From Phlebiopsis flavidoalba (taxonomy: Eukaryota; Basidiomycota; Agaricomycetes; Polyporales; Phanerochaetaceae): a stretch of DNA of 64,000 nucleotides. The DNA lies in contig JAOCPU010000014.1 in the NCBI GenBank assembly GCA_035772785.1, positions 1 through 64,000 on the forward strand, read 5' to 3'. How positions within the stretch are numbered: position 1 is the first letter of the stretch; the number at the start of each line of letters is the position of its first letter. Below the pieces are notes generated by a model. The model ran no database searches. It saw only the letters and a list, made by a program, of their open reading frames with translations, and was not told where the DNA came from. Below are positions 1 through 10,886 of the stretch, in pieces. The position numbers were made by a program, and so were the translations under genes.

Positions 1-499
1 GTTAGCTCGGTGAGTGTGCGCATTGAAGCATGCTAGACTCTGTGAAGGGAACCCATACGACTCCACTAGCTTCTCAATACCCACCTCGATATCTTCCCTA
101 ACATTCTGTGCCATGAAAGATACAGTTCCCACTCATCCCCCTATTTCGGTGGTCGTTGTTTCTCCTTGTCCCGAGGCTGGTCGCTGGAGGTCAGTGTAGA
201 CACGGTACAGCTCAAGGAAATTGATGTTCAGGTCCAACGTTGCTGCGAACACAAGTATAGTGCAGCAGAGGTAGAATGAAGAATATAGCTGTCACCGTTG
301 TTGAGCTATGTCGGTGTTCTTTGTCGAGGTCGTCGTAACCCTAGGCCTAGGGTTGGCTCTCACGATATATGTGCGACGCGCGAAATGTATGCGCGACAGA
401 AGCGCGAGTGACAAGGTGCTTGACACACAGCAGTAATTATGCAACTATAGCCACACAGCAAGTCTCAAGGGAAGCCAGCAGTTTGCGTCGCAACCAAAT

Positions 500-1170
500 T
501 TGTCGCAGCTGTTGCTGTTGTGTCACAGATATTTTCATTGCATTGTAGGATGTTATTCTCTTTTGTGGCTGTTTCATGTCATGGCCATTGTTGTCAAAGC
601 GAGGTTCTTGTTGCAGCCATCCACGTCATGACTAATTTTGTTCCAATTGTGATTCTCGTCGGCATTCTCATTGTTGTCGCGGTCCCCCCCTGTCCACATC
701 GTGTTCTGGTCGGCCTTGTCATGCAGTAGCCAAGCTTGTCGTGCTGTCCACGTCGAGCAGGAGCCACCGTTATCGTGGGGCTGACTGCTCAGGCCATCGT
801 GATGTCATGCTGTGGCCGCTGCACCACGCCTGCCCGCGGTGACCGTCTTCGAACGCGTGATTGTCCTGAAAAGTGTGAATATGAAGACAAACATGCCAAT
901 AGCAAGGTCTGTTGAACGGATTTCGGCGCGCATGCGCCACGCCAGACGGTTGGACCGGTGGCGTGCTGACACACCTCCCAGTGCGTCGCATGCAAACCCG
1001 TGGCCGGCGTGCGCCAATGAAAGCGACAGGACGGCATTGAGTTCACACATATGTAGGATATGGCTGGGCCATTCTTGACTCCCAAGTGTTTTCGGCGTGC
1101 ATTTGTGCACATGGGAGAAGCCCTGCGTGGTTGGTAGAGATTGGCCAGAATAGCTAGTTGTTTACTCACC
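500..1170. repeat. Left arm of a degenerate inverted repeat
   Basis: The outer part (about 500-780) is a loose run of GTTGTC/CACGTC-like words. The inner part (about 1070-1130), read on the minus strand, contains CTCCCATGTGCACAA followed by a conserved CTTGGGAGTC block. The same landmarks occur in reverse order and orientation at 2585-2640 and 2880-3260. Similarity is partial, roughly three quarters over the best 55 nt by eye. No protein family is recognisable in the overlapping open frames. Confidence 0.5.
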
Positions 1171-1959
1171 TATGGGGGGATGTCGAGATCGCAGACTCAT
1201 CACAGTGGGCACAATGATGAAGTCGATCTAGTTCTGCTCACCTTTCATAAGAGCACTACACGCGGCTGAAAGCATGTGTGTGGAGTACATGAGGGCCATT
1301 TATCTCGCGGTCGCCAGAGATCAGTTCGGCGTCCGTGCGCGCACGGAGAGCAGGCCACGCACCACATCCAACGAGCCCACGGGCTCGTCTTTATCCAGCC
1401 CGTATGCAAAGGGGTTCCCCCTCACTCTCCCAGCCTCACTAGAACAGTCGTTGACGGTCTCCCGGTCGAGGGTCGCCGTGCTTGAAGACGGACGGCTGTT
1501 GTGGGCGCGGTCGTTGTGTCTTCGTGCTGAATGGCGCCGGACGGCGAGTCGACCGAGGGGGATCAAAGGAAAAAGAATAGAAAGGGAGTTCAGAGACCTC
1601 CAAAGGAAGTCCCTGCATGGAAACGAGGGGGAGCTGGGCCGCGTTTCTCGTGAACGACGGCGGAGGATGGGGAGCGAGACGCAGAGTGTCTCGGGCGATC
1701 CAGACCAGAGCCGCGCTGTCGACGCGCAAGCGCCTGGTTCAACTTGCGTTCCGCCTCCACCATCCGCCGTCGTTCGCGCTCGAGAACGGCGGCGTCGCTC
1801 GTCTCTTCTTCGCCACGAGAGTCTCCATCGGGGCTCTTACTGGTCTCTCCCTCTCCCTCCCCTTCCTTCCCTTCCTCTTGCCTCCGCCCAATTCCCACAG
1901 CCCGAGCGCCCGCGCGCGCAACCATTCGCGCCCACCCACCAGCACCGCTAGCCCACACA

Positions 1960-2551
1960 ATGGACGCGACGCGACACTTCAAAAGTGTCGGGGACGACCG
2001 GAGAGGTGCGCAGGGCGCAAAATCCGGTCTCCTGCGGGACGGACAGGTGCCTCTGGGCCCTACGGCACACGGTGAGTACCTGCCCTCATGCACTTGCCCT
2101 CGCTGCCGTCGCCATCGCGCGACGGCTTCTGTCCTTGACCCCGTTCCCCAGTAGTTTACCACCACCATCACGTCCTCGAAGTTATGCCCTCGCCCTCGCC
2201 CTCGCCCTCGCCCTCGACCTCGACCTCTGCCCTAGAGCCGCCGCTATGCAACCGCCGTCGCCGTCGCGCTGCGTCGCGCCACCACACACCCGACGCCGCC
2301 ACCCCCTACTCGCCCATTGCTATGCGCAGGAACGTCCTTTGGGACGTTCCTGCTGAATCTCTGCTCTGCCGCCTTCGCCTCCGCCTCGCGCCGTCGCCGA
2401 TCCGTCGTCATCACTCGGGCTCTTTGGACGAAGAGGGTACAGCGACGCCGCAAGAGCGTCGCCGGGGGCTGGAGAGGTGTGCAGGGCACTCCCACCCTCC
2501 CCCCAGTTCTACCATTGGATTTATGTGCGCATGCGTTAGAACGGTGCAGGT
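1960..2551 (+). CDS. Possible small GC-rich gene, function unknown
   Basis: An ATG at 1960 follows a pyrimidine-rich tract (about 1843-1883), as in many basidiomycete promoters. The frame runs 37 codons to a consensus donor GTGAGT near 2071. A plausible acceptor (CCCCAG) lies near 2151, and phase is kept into a second frame containing a Pro-Ser repeat (from about 2184) and an Arg-rich stretch, reaching another GTGAGT-like donor near 2550. No known domain is recognised. The low-complexity composition and the position between repeat arms mean it could be spurious. The end is only the last exon boundary I can follow. Confidence 0.25.
2184..2226 (+). repeat. CCCTCG hexamer repeat
   Basis: About seven tandem copies of a CCCTCG-type hexamer, drifting to GACCTC at the end. 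In the plus frame it reads as alternating Pro-Ser and then Thr-Ser. Confidence 0.8.
2329..2354. other. Short perfect inverted repeat (hairpin)
   Basis: AGGAACGTCC and GGGACGTTCCT face each other across a few T/G bases. They could form a stem of about 10 bp. No poly-T tail follows, so there is no reason to call it a Pol III terminator. Confidence 0.6.
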
Positions 2552-2569
2552 GAGTGCGCCCTTCCCTGC

Positions 2570-3260
2570 GTTTCCTACCCCAGGCCCTCCCATGTGCACA
2601 AGCACATACCGAAGACACCTGGGAGTCGAAAAGGCCCGTGCTACAATCCACAACACCCGCCTCGATCCTTGCCTGGTTCTTTACACGGGTCTCAGGTGTG
2701 CGCATCCGGAACGGCCGCGCATGCATCGCGGGCCTGCTACGGCCTGCATCTGCACGCCAAAGACCCATGCGCCCGCCCGCGACGCTCGTCCTGCTTAACC
2801 TCACCACAGCACAGGCTCAAGGCATCCCGTGCCCTTACCAACCACCTGCTTCATGGGCAGGCATCCCAGGTGTGTATGGGCTCACACCGGTGACACGGGC
2901 ACTCGGCGGCGACAAGGGCACACGACGACCCACGGGCAGAGGACGACGTGGGCATAGGAGGGCATGGGCACACGACGACCGGGGCACACAACAAGAACAA
3001 CGCAGGACAGCGCGGGCATACGAGGGTGCAGGCACACGGTGGCACGAGTACACGACAAGACGGACACTCAACAACGCGGGCACACAACAACGTGAAAATA
3101 CAACGACGCAGTCACACGGCCACACGGGTACAGGTACACGACAACGCAGGCCCACGACAATGCGAACGAGCGATTATGCCGGCGCATCGCGGCGATGTGA
3201 ACACCGCGGGAACAAAATAGGGACATAGCAGTGACATGAACACACGATGGCGTGGGCGCA
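2570..3260. repeat. Right arm of inverted repeat plus ACGACAAC minisatellite
   Basis: The inner block at 2588-2640 (CTCCCATGTGCACAAGCAC followed by CCTGGGAGTC) is the inverted counterpart of about 1070-1130. From about 2880 to 3260 the sequence is a degenerate minisatellite built on CACACGACAACGCGGG-like units. On the opposite strand this creates apparent Cys-rich proteins, which are an artefact of the repeat. Confidence 0.6.
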
Positions 3261-3539
3261 CAACAACATGGACATGTTGGATGGTCAGAGTCCGCCACAT
3301 GCCCCTCTAGCCTCATCCAAAAGGTTGGCTGTTCTCTCTCATTAGTATACTTTGTGTATGTATGTAAATAGTGTAGATTCTAATAAGATGCCTTGTAAAA
3401 CCATATGGTATGACATATGCTGAGAGAAGAAATGGTGAATGAATTAGCAGTAATGAATTCACAGGAGGCAAATCACTAAAAACATATATCCACTATGACT
3501 GTGCACTACCTGTAAAGGAGTCAGACATTACTCAATTCA

Positions 3540-3690
3540 CATTATGAACCAATTACCCAAATTACCTCTGGTGAATCAATCAAATGACCATGTCCAACCT
3601 GGGTAATTGGGTAATTCTGGTAATTTGGGTAATTCCCATTCTTTTTTGATTCTCCAGAGGTATTTGGATATTTGGGTGTTCTTTTCTTGG
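3540..3690. repeat. AT-rich inverted repeat with GGTAATT repeats
   Basis: Imperfect arms of roughly 35 nt: AATTACCCAAATTACCTCTG at about 3551, and its inverted partner CAGAGGTATTTGGATATTTG at about 3655, both next to a GATT/AATC block. Between them lie short direct repeats of GGGTAATT. The surrounding DNA (3300-3790) is AT-rich and non-coding. It could be a small MITE remnant or simply a hairpin. Confidence 0.45.
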
Positions 3691-4085
3691 TATTACCAAT
3701 AGGGGGTTTTTCCTGATGCTCGTGCAGAGCAGGCCAGGCGCCGCGTTCTCCCAGAGGAGGCTCAGGCTTGGGTCGAGGTGAGCATCTGCCTGCGTCTCTC
3801 TACCGATGGGGTCATCCTCCGCCGCTTCTACATTGTGCTCGCCTAAATCATGTAACTTGTACCATCTTCTTGAGCCCGAAAACAAAGCTGCTTTTTTTGC
3901 CCAATCCAAACTACCGCGTGCTGGACTGCAACAATTTCTGATCTGTTCACAAACAGGCTCAGCCCGACATGATCGAGGCCCGCAAAACCCAAGTATCATG
4001 CACACTATGACGCCCTTGTTGCCTGCTTCAAAAAGGCTCCGGGCCGCGCGCACCTACTGTCCCGCGACAACCGAAAGCAGCGGCA

Positions 4086-6300
4086 TTCTCTGCGCCTTGA
4101 TGCTCAAGAGCCCAAACTATGTTGTTCAAGTGTCCAACGAGGTGTACAGTCAGGTGCGTTATGCCGCAACGCCGCACGCTGTCATTGACTTGATGCGTCT
4201 GCAGCGCCTCGCCAAGTTCAGCGCCGCAGCCAACGAGGTAGAGAAAGCTCCAGCGTCTCTATTGTCGCCAGCAAACCAACGCGGCCAACGCCAAAGCCAA
4301 AACTCACCCAAAACCACCGCGCCCCTCCACCCACTCGACACCACCGAAAACCGTGACGCTGCTGTCGCAAAGGTAGCCACGTACAAAGAAGATGTCCTTC
4401 GCGACATCATTGCGACCCAGATCGCCGAGTCGTCCCTCGGCCGACAAGCTCGCGCCCGAGGCCGCTACAGGTCAGGTCCTTTTCACCAAGGCTCTCGCCA
4501 CACACCCACTGATCTTGTCACATCAGAGTCACATGCCGACCAGGGGCCACCGATGTACCCGAGGAAGACAACGACGGTAAGGTGCATCTCATGCTGCAGC
4601 AGTCTCTGTATGCTCACTCCGAGTTGGTTGTCAGACTTGAACCTCCAAGGCATGGAACCTGCTGGAGACCACCTTTACCGAGATGGACACCCTGGCCCGG
4701 GGCGTGTGCAGGACGACTTTATATCCAGTATGCAAGCCTTGGCCAACGCTGACAACACACTTTTGCCGTTAGATGACGAGGACGAAGAGCTAGCCTTTGC
4801 CCGTGACCGTACTAACCAGAGCCTCGTCGACACCATCAAGCGCCAGGCCCAGGCGGCCCACCCAAAGAACAAGAAGCAGCATTACGACTTTGGCGCAATC
4901 CTCAAGACTCAGGAGACCACTGCGCGGGCAGTCAGGGACCACATCGCCCAAGCGCAGGCCGTTCTCGACAGCGGCAGCGACGAGGCTGCTATGTGCGCGG
5001 CGCTCTTGCCAAATAATCCCGCCCACACGGCAACGCTCGACGAGTCTCAGCTTTTATGCGCGACGAGAACGGCAACGTCGGTCTGGTGTGCAGCCTGGAC
5101 TCGCCCGGAGACGATGACCCCTTGAAGCTGCCCTGCCACGAAGTCCGTCTCCAGCTCTCCCCGGTACTCAATCTCACACCTCTCGAGCGCAACCGCGCCG
5201 CCCACAGACAATACGAGGTATGTGTTGGTGTCTTCTCCTTGGCAAACCTCTCTTCACTTTTGTGCTAGGCCGACGGGCAGCAGTGGCTTTGTCAGCGCTG
5301 CAAGCTGTTTACTCGCCACCACAGCAGAAGCGCTGGCAACTTATTCTGCAGTCCTGACGCACATGCAAGTCATTTTCTCCAGTCACACGTCATCAACTCA
5401 CCTCCCTGGCAGGCGTGAGCACACCCCCTGGCGTGATCTCGAGCTTGACATGGTTGTTCCTGGCGAGACGCACTACCGCTGCCCCGACGAGCAGTGTTCA
5501 TTCACGCAAGTCGCCCCTCTCACTCACATCTCCGAGACTCACACACGTGCAGCGCAAACCACAGTCGAAAAGGTGCAGACTCACTGCATCAAAGAATGTG
5601 CCAAGCGCGACATCTGGGCGGCCTACCACGCCGAACATGAGCGTCGCTTCCAAAACTGGCGCCACCACTTTGGCAAGAAGAACAAAGGTCCCGCTGTACC
5701 ATCTCTCTGCCTGCTCGCCTGCATCGCTGATCCACCCTTTCAGAACCAGCCGAGCCATCCGACGAGCCCAACGAGACGAGTGCTAGCAAGCGACAAGGGT
5801 AAGCAGTCTGTGGGCCCAGCTCGCGCCTCCTCCTGGTGAGTCTTTGCTCGCAACGTGGACGTCCTCTCACAGTACCACTGCTATAGACCTGACTGAGCCC
5901 GTTCGTACCATGATTGCGGCGCTCGGGCAACATTACCGATCAACCCCGCCGTCGCGTCGCGGTCGCGGCGCAAGAACTCTTGGAGCTCGTAAGTACAGCA
6001 CAGGTTCATCCCTCATGAATGCCTACTCATGCATTATAGGCCAGCGTTGACGCGACAGAGGAACCCGGGTTCGATGTAGAGCGCACTCTGGGTGCTCTAC
6101 AGAACCTGGCGCCGCAGATGTACATGGTAAAAGATGCTCCCTACGCTGACGAGATCGCCAACGTGCCCATCCTTGCGCTGACGAGGAAAAGAGAGAGAAG
6201 CAAAGGAAAAGTCTTCCTCCAAAATGATGCTTGTGACCCTTGTCTGGACCTGTACTTTCTGCCGTCGCCTGCAATACCATTTCTTGCTCATTTCGCTTAG
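4086..6300 (+). CDS. Multi-exon gene, unknown, with C2H2-like finger
   Basis: A series of coherent coding blocks on the plus strand (about 4086-4470, 4560-5045, 5055-5219, 5272-5690, 6043-6200) is joined by consensus introns, for example a GTATGT donor near 5218 with CTAG acceptor near 5268. One-base frame changes are also needed, for example near 5050. The middle part has Cys-rich elements: a WLCQRC pair near 5290, an FCSPDAHASHF element, then YRCPDEQC with a downstream HISETH, which together look like zinc-binding fingers. I do not recognise the family. Blocks beyond 6300 up to about 6780 may also belong to it. The start is uncertain, because the first ATG (3806) precedes a stretch that does not read as coding. 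Confidence 0.4.
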
Positions 6301-7258
6301 TGCGGGTTGTCGAATACGCGGGCGACAAACGCATTACAATCCTTGATGATACAATTACTCTCGCCGCCGCCCATTTCAGATATTGGCAAGGAGACTCGCT
6401 CCGGTGGCTGCTCTACACTACGACATGCCTAAATTCTGCTCCGCTGCAAGTCCGGGACACAGCACCCAACATCCGAATGCCCAATCGTTTGGCGTAACGA
6501 AGCTGAGAGTGGACGACGTGAGTGAGGATTCACTCAGGCAACGCATGTGGGCTTTGTCGTACCTTTGCCTCCATTCGCGCGAAGCTGCCTGTGCCGGTTT
6601 CTTATACGTGCTCCCGTTATCAGAGTTATTGAGCTGCTCATGCCGTCGGCATCATGTCTTAAAGCTCCGGTAATCCATTGGAGACTCCTGCGGGCGAACT
6701 GCCCTGCCCGCGCGACGATGCCCGTGCGTGGGCAATCGAGTCGCACAGGCCGACAACACGCGCCGCGGCACACGACAACGGCAGCCCAAGGCCATCTTCG
6801 GAGTCGCTAGTCGCGTCTTCAGCAGCGGATTTATACTACCTATAAATGGCGATTAGTCCTGCATATCTCACTGCCACATAAAATACAACTTACTGCTCTG
6901 TGCTCCAAAGTCACCCAACAATGTCTCTCCGCTGGCATACTCAATGCACGCTTGAGCCCGTCGAGCCCTCAAAACGCGCTCAGGCCTGTATCAGTAGACG
7001 AGCATGGTAGTGCAGACGTAGAGCTATGAGTCGAGTGGTCTGTTGTATAAGCAACGTCGGTGAGGGCAGGGTCGTAGAACGCGACTTGCCTGCTGTCACT
7101 AGTCACACACATCACTGGTGTGACCAGACGCGCTTGAAAGACCAATTCCCACGCCTCCCGTGAACGATGCGGCGCTGCTCGCGACCACGATTGCTTTCTG
7201 CCGTCCACCTCGTCTTCGCATTTGACACGCCTGTCTCGATCGGCTTCATTTACTCAAC

Positions 7259-8033
7259 ATGCCTAGAGGCAAAAAGCGTAGCAACGACGACTCTGAGTAC
7301 ATCGATCAGCCTGCGAAGCGCAAGCAGCCCTGCGACCACCCCTAGGTATTCTTCCATGACCGCGCCCGTTGACTTACCCAGAATGCTTCCCTTGGCCATA
7401 CAGCTTTCAGGGCATGACGAAGCCTGTTGCATCCAGTCTCTACCTTTTCCTCAAGACGTGCTCAAACACAATCATCGCTGCAAACGAAGTCAAGAGCGAC
7501 ACTCCCAACTTACTTTCTTCCCTTTCTCGAAGAAAATCGAGCGCCTCAAGGCTGAGAACACGACGCTCGAGGCGAAAAATTGCCGAGCTCAATGCCCAGG
7601 CTAACAAGGGCCAGGGGATGAGATCGCTGACCTTAAGCAACAGCTCTCTCTTGTCTCCTCGCCCGTCGGACCGTCCTCTGCTACGATGGACTTTCGTACG
7701 TACTCTCGAGTCACGCATAGTGCTGTACGCTCACTTGAATAGATGCACCTTTTGTCAATTCTGAGGTGCGACTTCCATTTGATCTCTATTTATCTACTCC
7801 ACATAGCGCATATAGCCCGCCGTCTATGCTCCTGACCCGCCAACCCACTCTGAACCTTGGAGCTTTCGCCACGTCCCCAACGCTGAGCCCGGATTTGGTG
7901 CCGTAGAAACCGCCAGTGCTGGATTCGACTTCAAACGGTCTCGGCTTTGACTTTAACGCTCTCCACGAACATCGACTTCTCCCAATTCGACAGTTTCCTC
8001 GCAGGTCTTCCAGGACCCTCATCCGGCTACTAG
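7259..8033 (+). CDS. Leucine-zipper (bZIP-like) protein
   Basis: The ATG at 7259 opens an MPRGKKRSNDDSEY start followed by a basic KRK element. Around 7535-7610 a frame reads KKIERLKAENTTLEAK and continues KIAELNAQ once one A of a five-A run is removed. This gives heptad-spaced Leu/Ile typical of a leucine zipper. A second indel near 7617 restores a Gln-rich continuation. The last exon, after introns near 7695-7740 and 7765-7805, ends in an acidic-aromatic tail FDSFLAGLPGP before TAG at 8031. A nuclear transcription factor is plausible, but the basic region is poorly conserved, so the class is an inference. Confidence 0.5.
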
Positions 8034-8363
8034 TCCTTGGCGATCGCAACCGAGAGGCCAGCTCATACAAGATCATACGTCTCCAGTAGCATGCAACCCC
8101 ACCAAATTTTTTCATACCTCTGTCTCTGCTGCACCTGCACCTATTGTCAAAAGAAATGCACCATGTGTGAGATTCGTCAATATAACATGGCTAATCAATT
8201 GAGCTTTGACACAATGGCCCTGATAATCCTGGGTGAGATACGCAACGAGTTCTGGCTCCTGTTCGGGCCCAACTTTTGTTTGAGAGGGCACTTTGAGAGC
8301 CGTCACTTCACTGAAGCTGGTCAACGTCGGCGTAAAAAATGAGCAAGGGGATGCAAAAAGTGC
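8034..8363. other. Intergenic, nothing recognised
   Basis: About 330 bases between the leucine-zipper gene and tRNA-Asn. An open frame at 8037-8342 is not family-like. The only element assigned is the run of five T (minus strand) at 8355-8359, which serves the tRNA. Confidence 0.5.
8355..8359 (-). terminator. Pol III T-run after tRNA-Asn
   Basis: Five consecutive T on the minus strand, 5 nt beyond the 3' end of the tRNA, as expected for RNA polymerase III termination. Confidence 0.7.
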
Positions 8364-8461
8364 CTGCCCCAGAGAGGCTTGAACTCTCGACCTTCCGATT
8401 TGCGGTCACGTGACTAGCACGGATAACAGTCGGACGCTGTAACCAACTCAGCCATGGGGCA
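8364..8461 (-). tRNA. tRNA-Asn(GTT) with 24-nt intron
   Basis: Read on the minus strand it folds completely. The acceptor stem is TGCCCCA with TGGGGCA, the D stem GCTG with CAGC, the anticodon stem TCCGA with TCGGA, and the T stem GAGAG with CTCTC around TTCAAGC. The discriminator is G. The anticodon GTT is at 8427-8425, followed by A37. The 24 bases at 8400-8423 interrupt the loop at the canonical site after position 37. Removing them leaves the loop CTGTTAA, typical of eukaryotic tRNA-Asn. Confidence 0.93.
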
Positions 8462-8582
8462 TTGAAAGGCTAAGGCTCTCATAGTCCTATAGCCATTCAA
8501 GCGGACTTGAATGACGCGTCGCGAGGCCTCAGCGCACTGCTCACAGCGTCTTTACAATCACACTCTCACTCTCAAGTGCGCC

Positions 8583-9218
8583 ATGGTACGCTTATCCAAG
8601 AATTCTACAGTCAGAGGGACTAAGAACACCTACAGGATAACTCACTTCGTCTCGTGCCTGCAAGCGGTCCGAAGGCTGCATCCGTGCAGGACACGTCCAA
8701 CGCCTTCGGGTCTTCATGATACTCTTGCCCATGGTCCGCGCAGCCTTGCCGCGGAAGCTCAAACTGTCAGCACCATTAGGGATAGACTTGAGAAACGCGA
8801 GTCACTCACACCATCTAAGTCGTCACCGTAGCGCTAATTCGCACTCACACAGTGGGAGGAGACACAGGATAATCTAAGACTCAACATGCAGCGGAATGTG
8901 TTTGGCTTGCATGCGCCTGTCAGGCAACTCATGGAGCGAAAAACTTAGTCTCTTGGGTGAGTCCTCATGCTCTACATAGCCCCCGGCTCCTCCGCTTACC
9001 CGTGCTACAGAACCCACACATGCCCACATACCGAACCTCTAACATTCACCTGGATATCTTGATGGGCAGAGATGAAACCGTAGAACCGGCCGACTTCATG
9101 ACAAGTGCGTTGCTTTCAATCTGACCTCTAGAACTATTCACTAATGTACACCGAAGGCGGAGACCTAACCACTCCTCTAAGCGTCCATGCAGAGATGGAG
9201 CGGAGGCGTCGTCTGTAG
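8583..9218 (+). CDS. UMP1: Proteasome maturation factor Ump1 homologue
   Basis: Ump1/POMP chaperones 20S proteasome half-mer assembly and is degraded inside the finished particle. Exons read DNSLRLVPASG, then GLHDTLAHGPRSLAAEAQT, STIRDRLEK, WEETQDNLRLNMQRNVFGLH, APVRQLMERK, HLDILMGRDETVEPADFM and a C-terminal HAEMERRR before TAG at 9216. The FGLHDTLxxGPRSL and LDILMGRDE blocks are family hallmarks. The start appears to be an ATG at 8583 directly followed by a 50-nt intron (8586-8635), so exon 1 contributes only Met. Further introns lie at about 8796-8852, 8957-9010 and 9101-9152. One extra G near 8708 and one extra A near 8945 break the frame. The first long intron begins with a weak GCGAGT-like donor. 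Confidence 0.85.
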
Positions 9219-9776
9219 ATTTCATCTGGATCTGTATGTTATAACGGACTGTCTCTCCCAATGATGACGTGTACTTTATAGGTCTCGAACTCACCGCTTG
9301 TGTTTTACCAATACCTTGTGAAGGCTTTGCTGAACGCCTTCACATTGAGTGTATTACCTGTATTCATCGGGTATCTCGTCTCTTCGTGTCTCGCTGACCC
9401 CTATCTTTCATTCGTATCTTTATTCAGGGTGATTGATCATTCACAACACCATTCACACAGTCAACAACTTCTGAACAACGAACAGGTTTGAAGGTCCTAG
9501 AATTAGAGGCCAGAGTACAAGGCCGAATACATCGCGGCATCAATCGGCCTCTGACCCATTGCATCGTCCAGGCTTGTCCGGACAGCGTCGTTCACGTATT
9601 GATATCCTTGCAGATGACGAATGTATAGTACATACGCAAAGACTCTCCTTCATCCGATGGGAGCAAGCATCAAGGCATATCTACAATCGCCGAATGGATT
9701 CAGATTCCAAAGTACAAAATTTTGCCATGTGAGACGTAGAGTATCTCGGTTGGCGGGACAAAACATTCTCCATTTT
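9219..9776. other. Intergenic, nothing recognised
   Basis: Shared 3' flank of UMP1 (plus) and the BTB gene (minus). A 63-codon frame at 9300-9491 has no recognisable similarity. Confidence 0.5.
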
Positions 9777-10886
9777 CTACTTCAACAAGAAAGTCCCCGG
9801 AAGGTTCTCCCATACATGATCTATGCTGTCGACAATGCGACCCTGAACATTGTAGCGACATTCTTCGCAATACTCTGCGTCCACTGTGTCTTTCTCCACT
9901 GACGCCATGCGCACGAGTCTGTCCAGTACATCGTGCTCTGGACTTTCCTTTGACTTGAAAATTCGAAAAGGGGTAAATATAGGGGGGAAAATTCTCCTGT
10001 ATTTCTCTCTTTCTTCGGTCTCGTGCAGCTGCACATGCTCCGTTCCCACTCGAGTCCGAAAAGCATACGAAAAAAGTGTCGCCGTCATCGGTGTACACCG
10101 ATGCAGCCTCTGCGGACGATATTGCGAGCACTTCCTTTCCATGTGAGACGCGTCGCCAGTCGTCAAGTGTTAGCAAGTTCCATCGAGCGGAGAATGCGTG
10201 AGGCTCAGTGTCTGTGGCGTCCCAATCAGCCCTCACGCTTGTTATAGCCAGTCGATAAAACGCGGCGGGAAGGATGGATGGAATGTCAAAGTCGAAGGCG
10301 AGGCGGATAGCGGCCGCGGGCTCGGGGAATACGATTTCGTCGCGACCAGGGTGACGCGAGGCCAAGCTCAGGCTGGGCAGTGACATGGATGCCCTGCTGT
10401 TGTGACCCTTGATTGAAAAACTCGATCCACTGTGTTCCGCTGTGTGTGGCCAATCGTCCTCGATATGCTTGACGATCCAGGCTCGAACAGCGTCGGCCTG
10501 GTATTTGCGTGCGAGTGAGAGCACCCCGCGCACCTTCAAGGCGTGTCCTGGGTCGTATCTTTGCAACCCCAAGGAGCTAATGAACACTGTCAGTCATCAG
10601 TACAACGCCAACCAAGAAATGTCGACGTACGCGGGCTCGTACATGACACCGATAAACTTGGCCAAATCATCTGCCTCGTCTGTCGTGTGCCACGACCGGC
10701 GCCCCATCGTGTTCTTCGTTCACGCCCGCGTTGGGTGGGAGCGAGAACATGCCAGCAAAAAACGCGGACTGACAGGAAAGCACAGTCCGGTGCACGCGAA
10801 AGAGGACAGATTTCCCCTCGGCCCCTGGTGCTGTGAAGCACAACGTCGCCCTCAGGAAAATACCACCGCTCGTGTTGCGACGCCAT
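9777..10886 (-). CDS. BTB/POZ domain protein
   Basis: Member of the large basidiomycete BTB/POZ family, often adaptors of unknown partner. The N-terminus ERWYFPEGDVVL, followed after one indel by VHRTVLSCQSAFFAGMFSLP, is the usual BTB start. Next comes ADDLAKFIGVMYEP, an intron with donor GTACGT and acceptor TTAG (about 10576-10629), then LGLQRYDPGHALKVRGVLSL. The middle contains the family-typical LPAAFYRLAI and the end has a paired CEEC motif before VWENLPGTFLL and the stop at 9777. A frameshift near 9930-9950 separates the last block. Length (about 330 residues) matches the family. The ATG at 10886 is the first upstream in frame. Confidence 0.8.

Noticed and set aside
1590..2171. 193-codon minus-strand frame in the GC-rich left end
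   Set aside because: High GC opens frames on both strands; the text is low-complexity and antisense to a better promoter/ATG on the plus strand.
2835..3155. Cys-rich open frames on the minus strand
   Set aside because: They are the complement of the CACACGACAAC minisatellite. The repetitive composition alone keeps the frames open and produces Cys codons.
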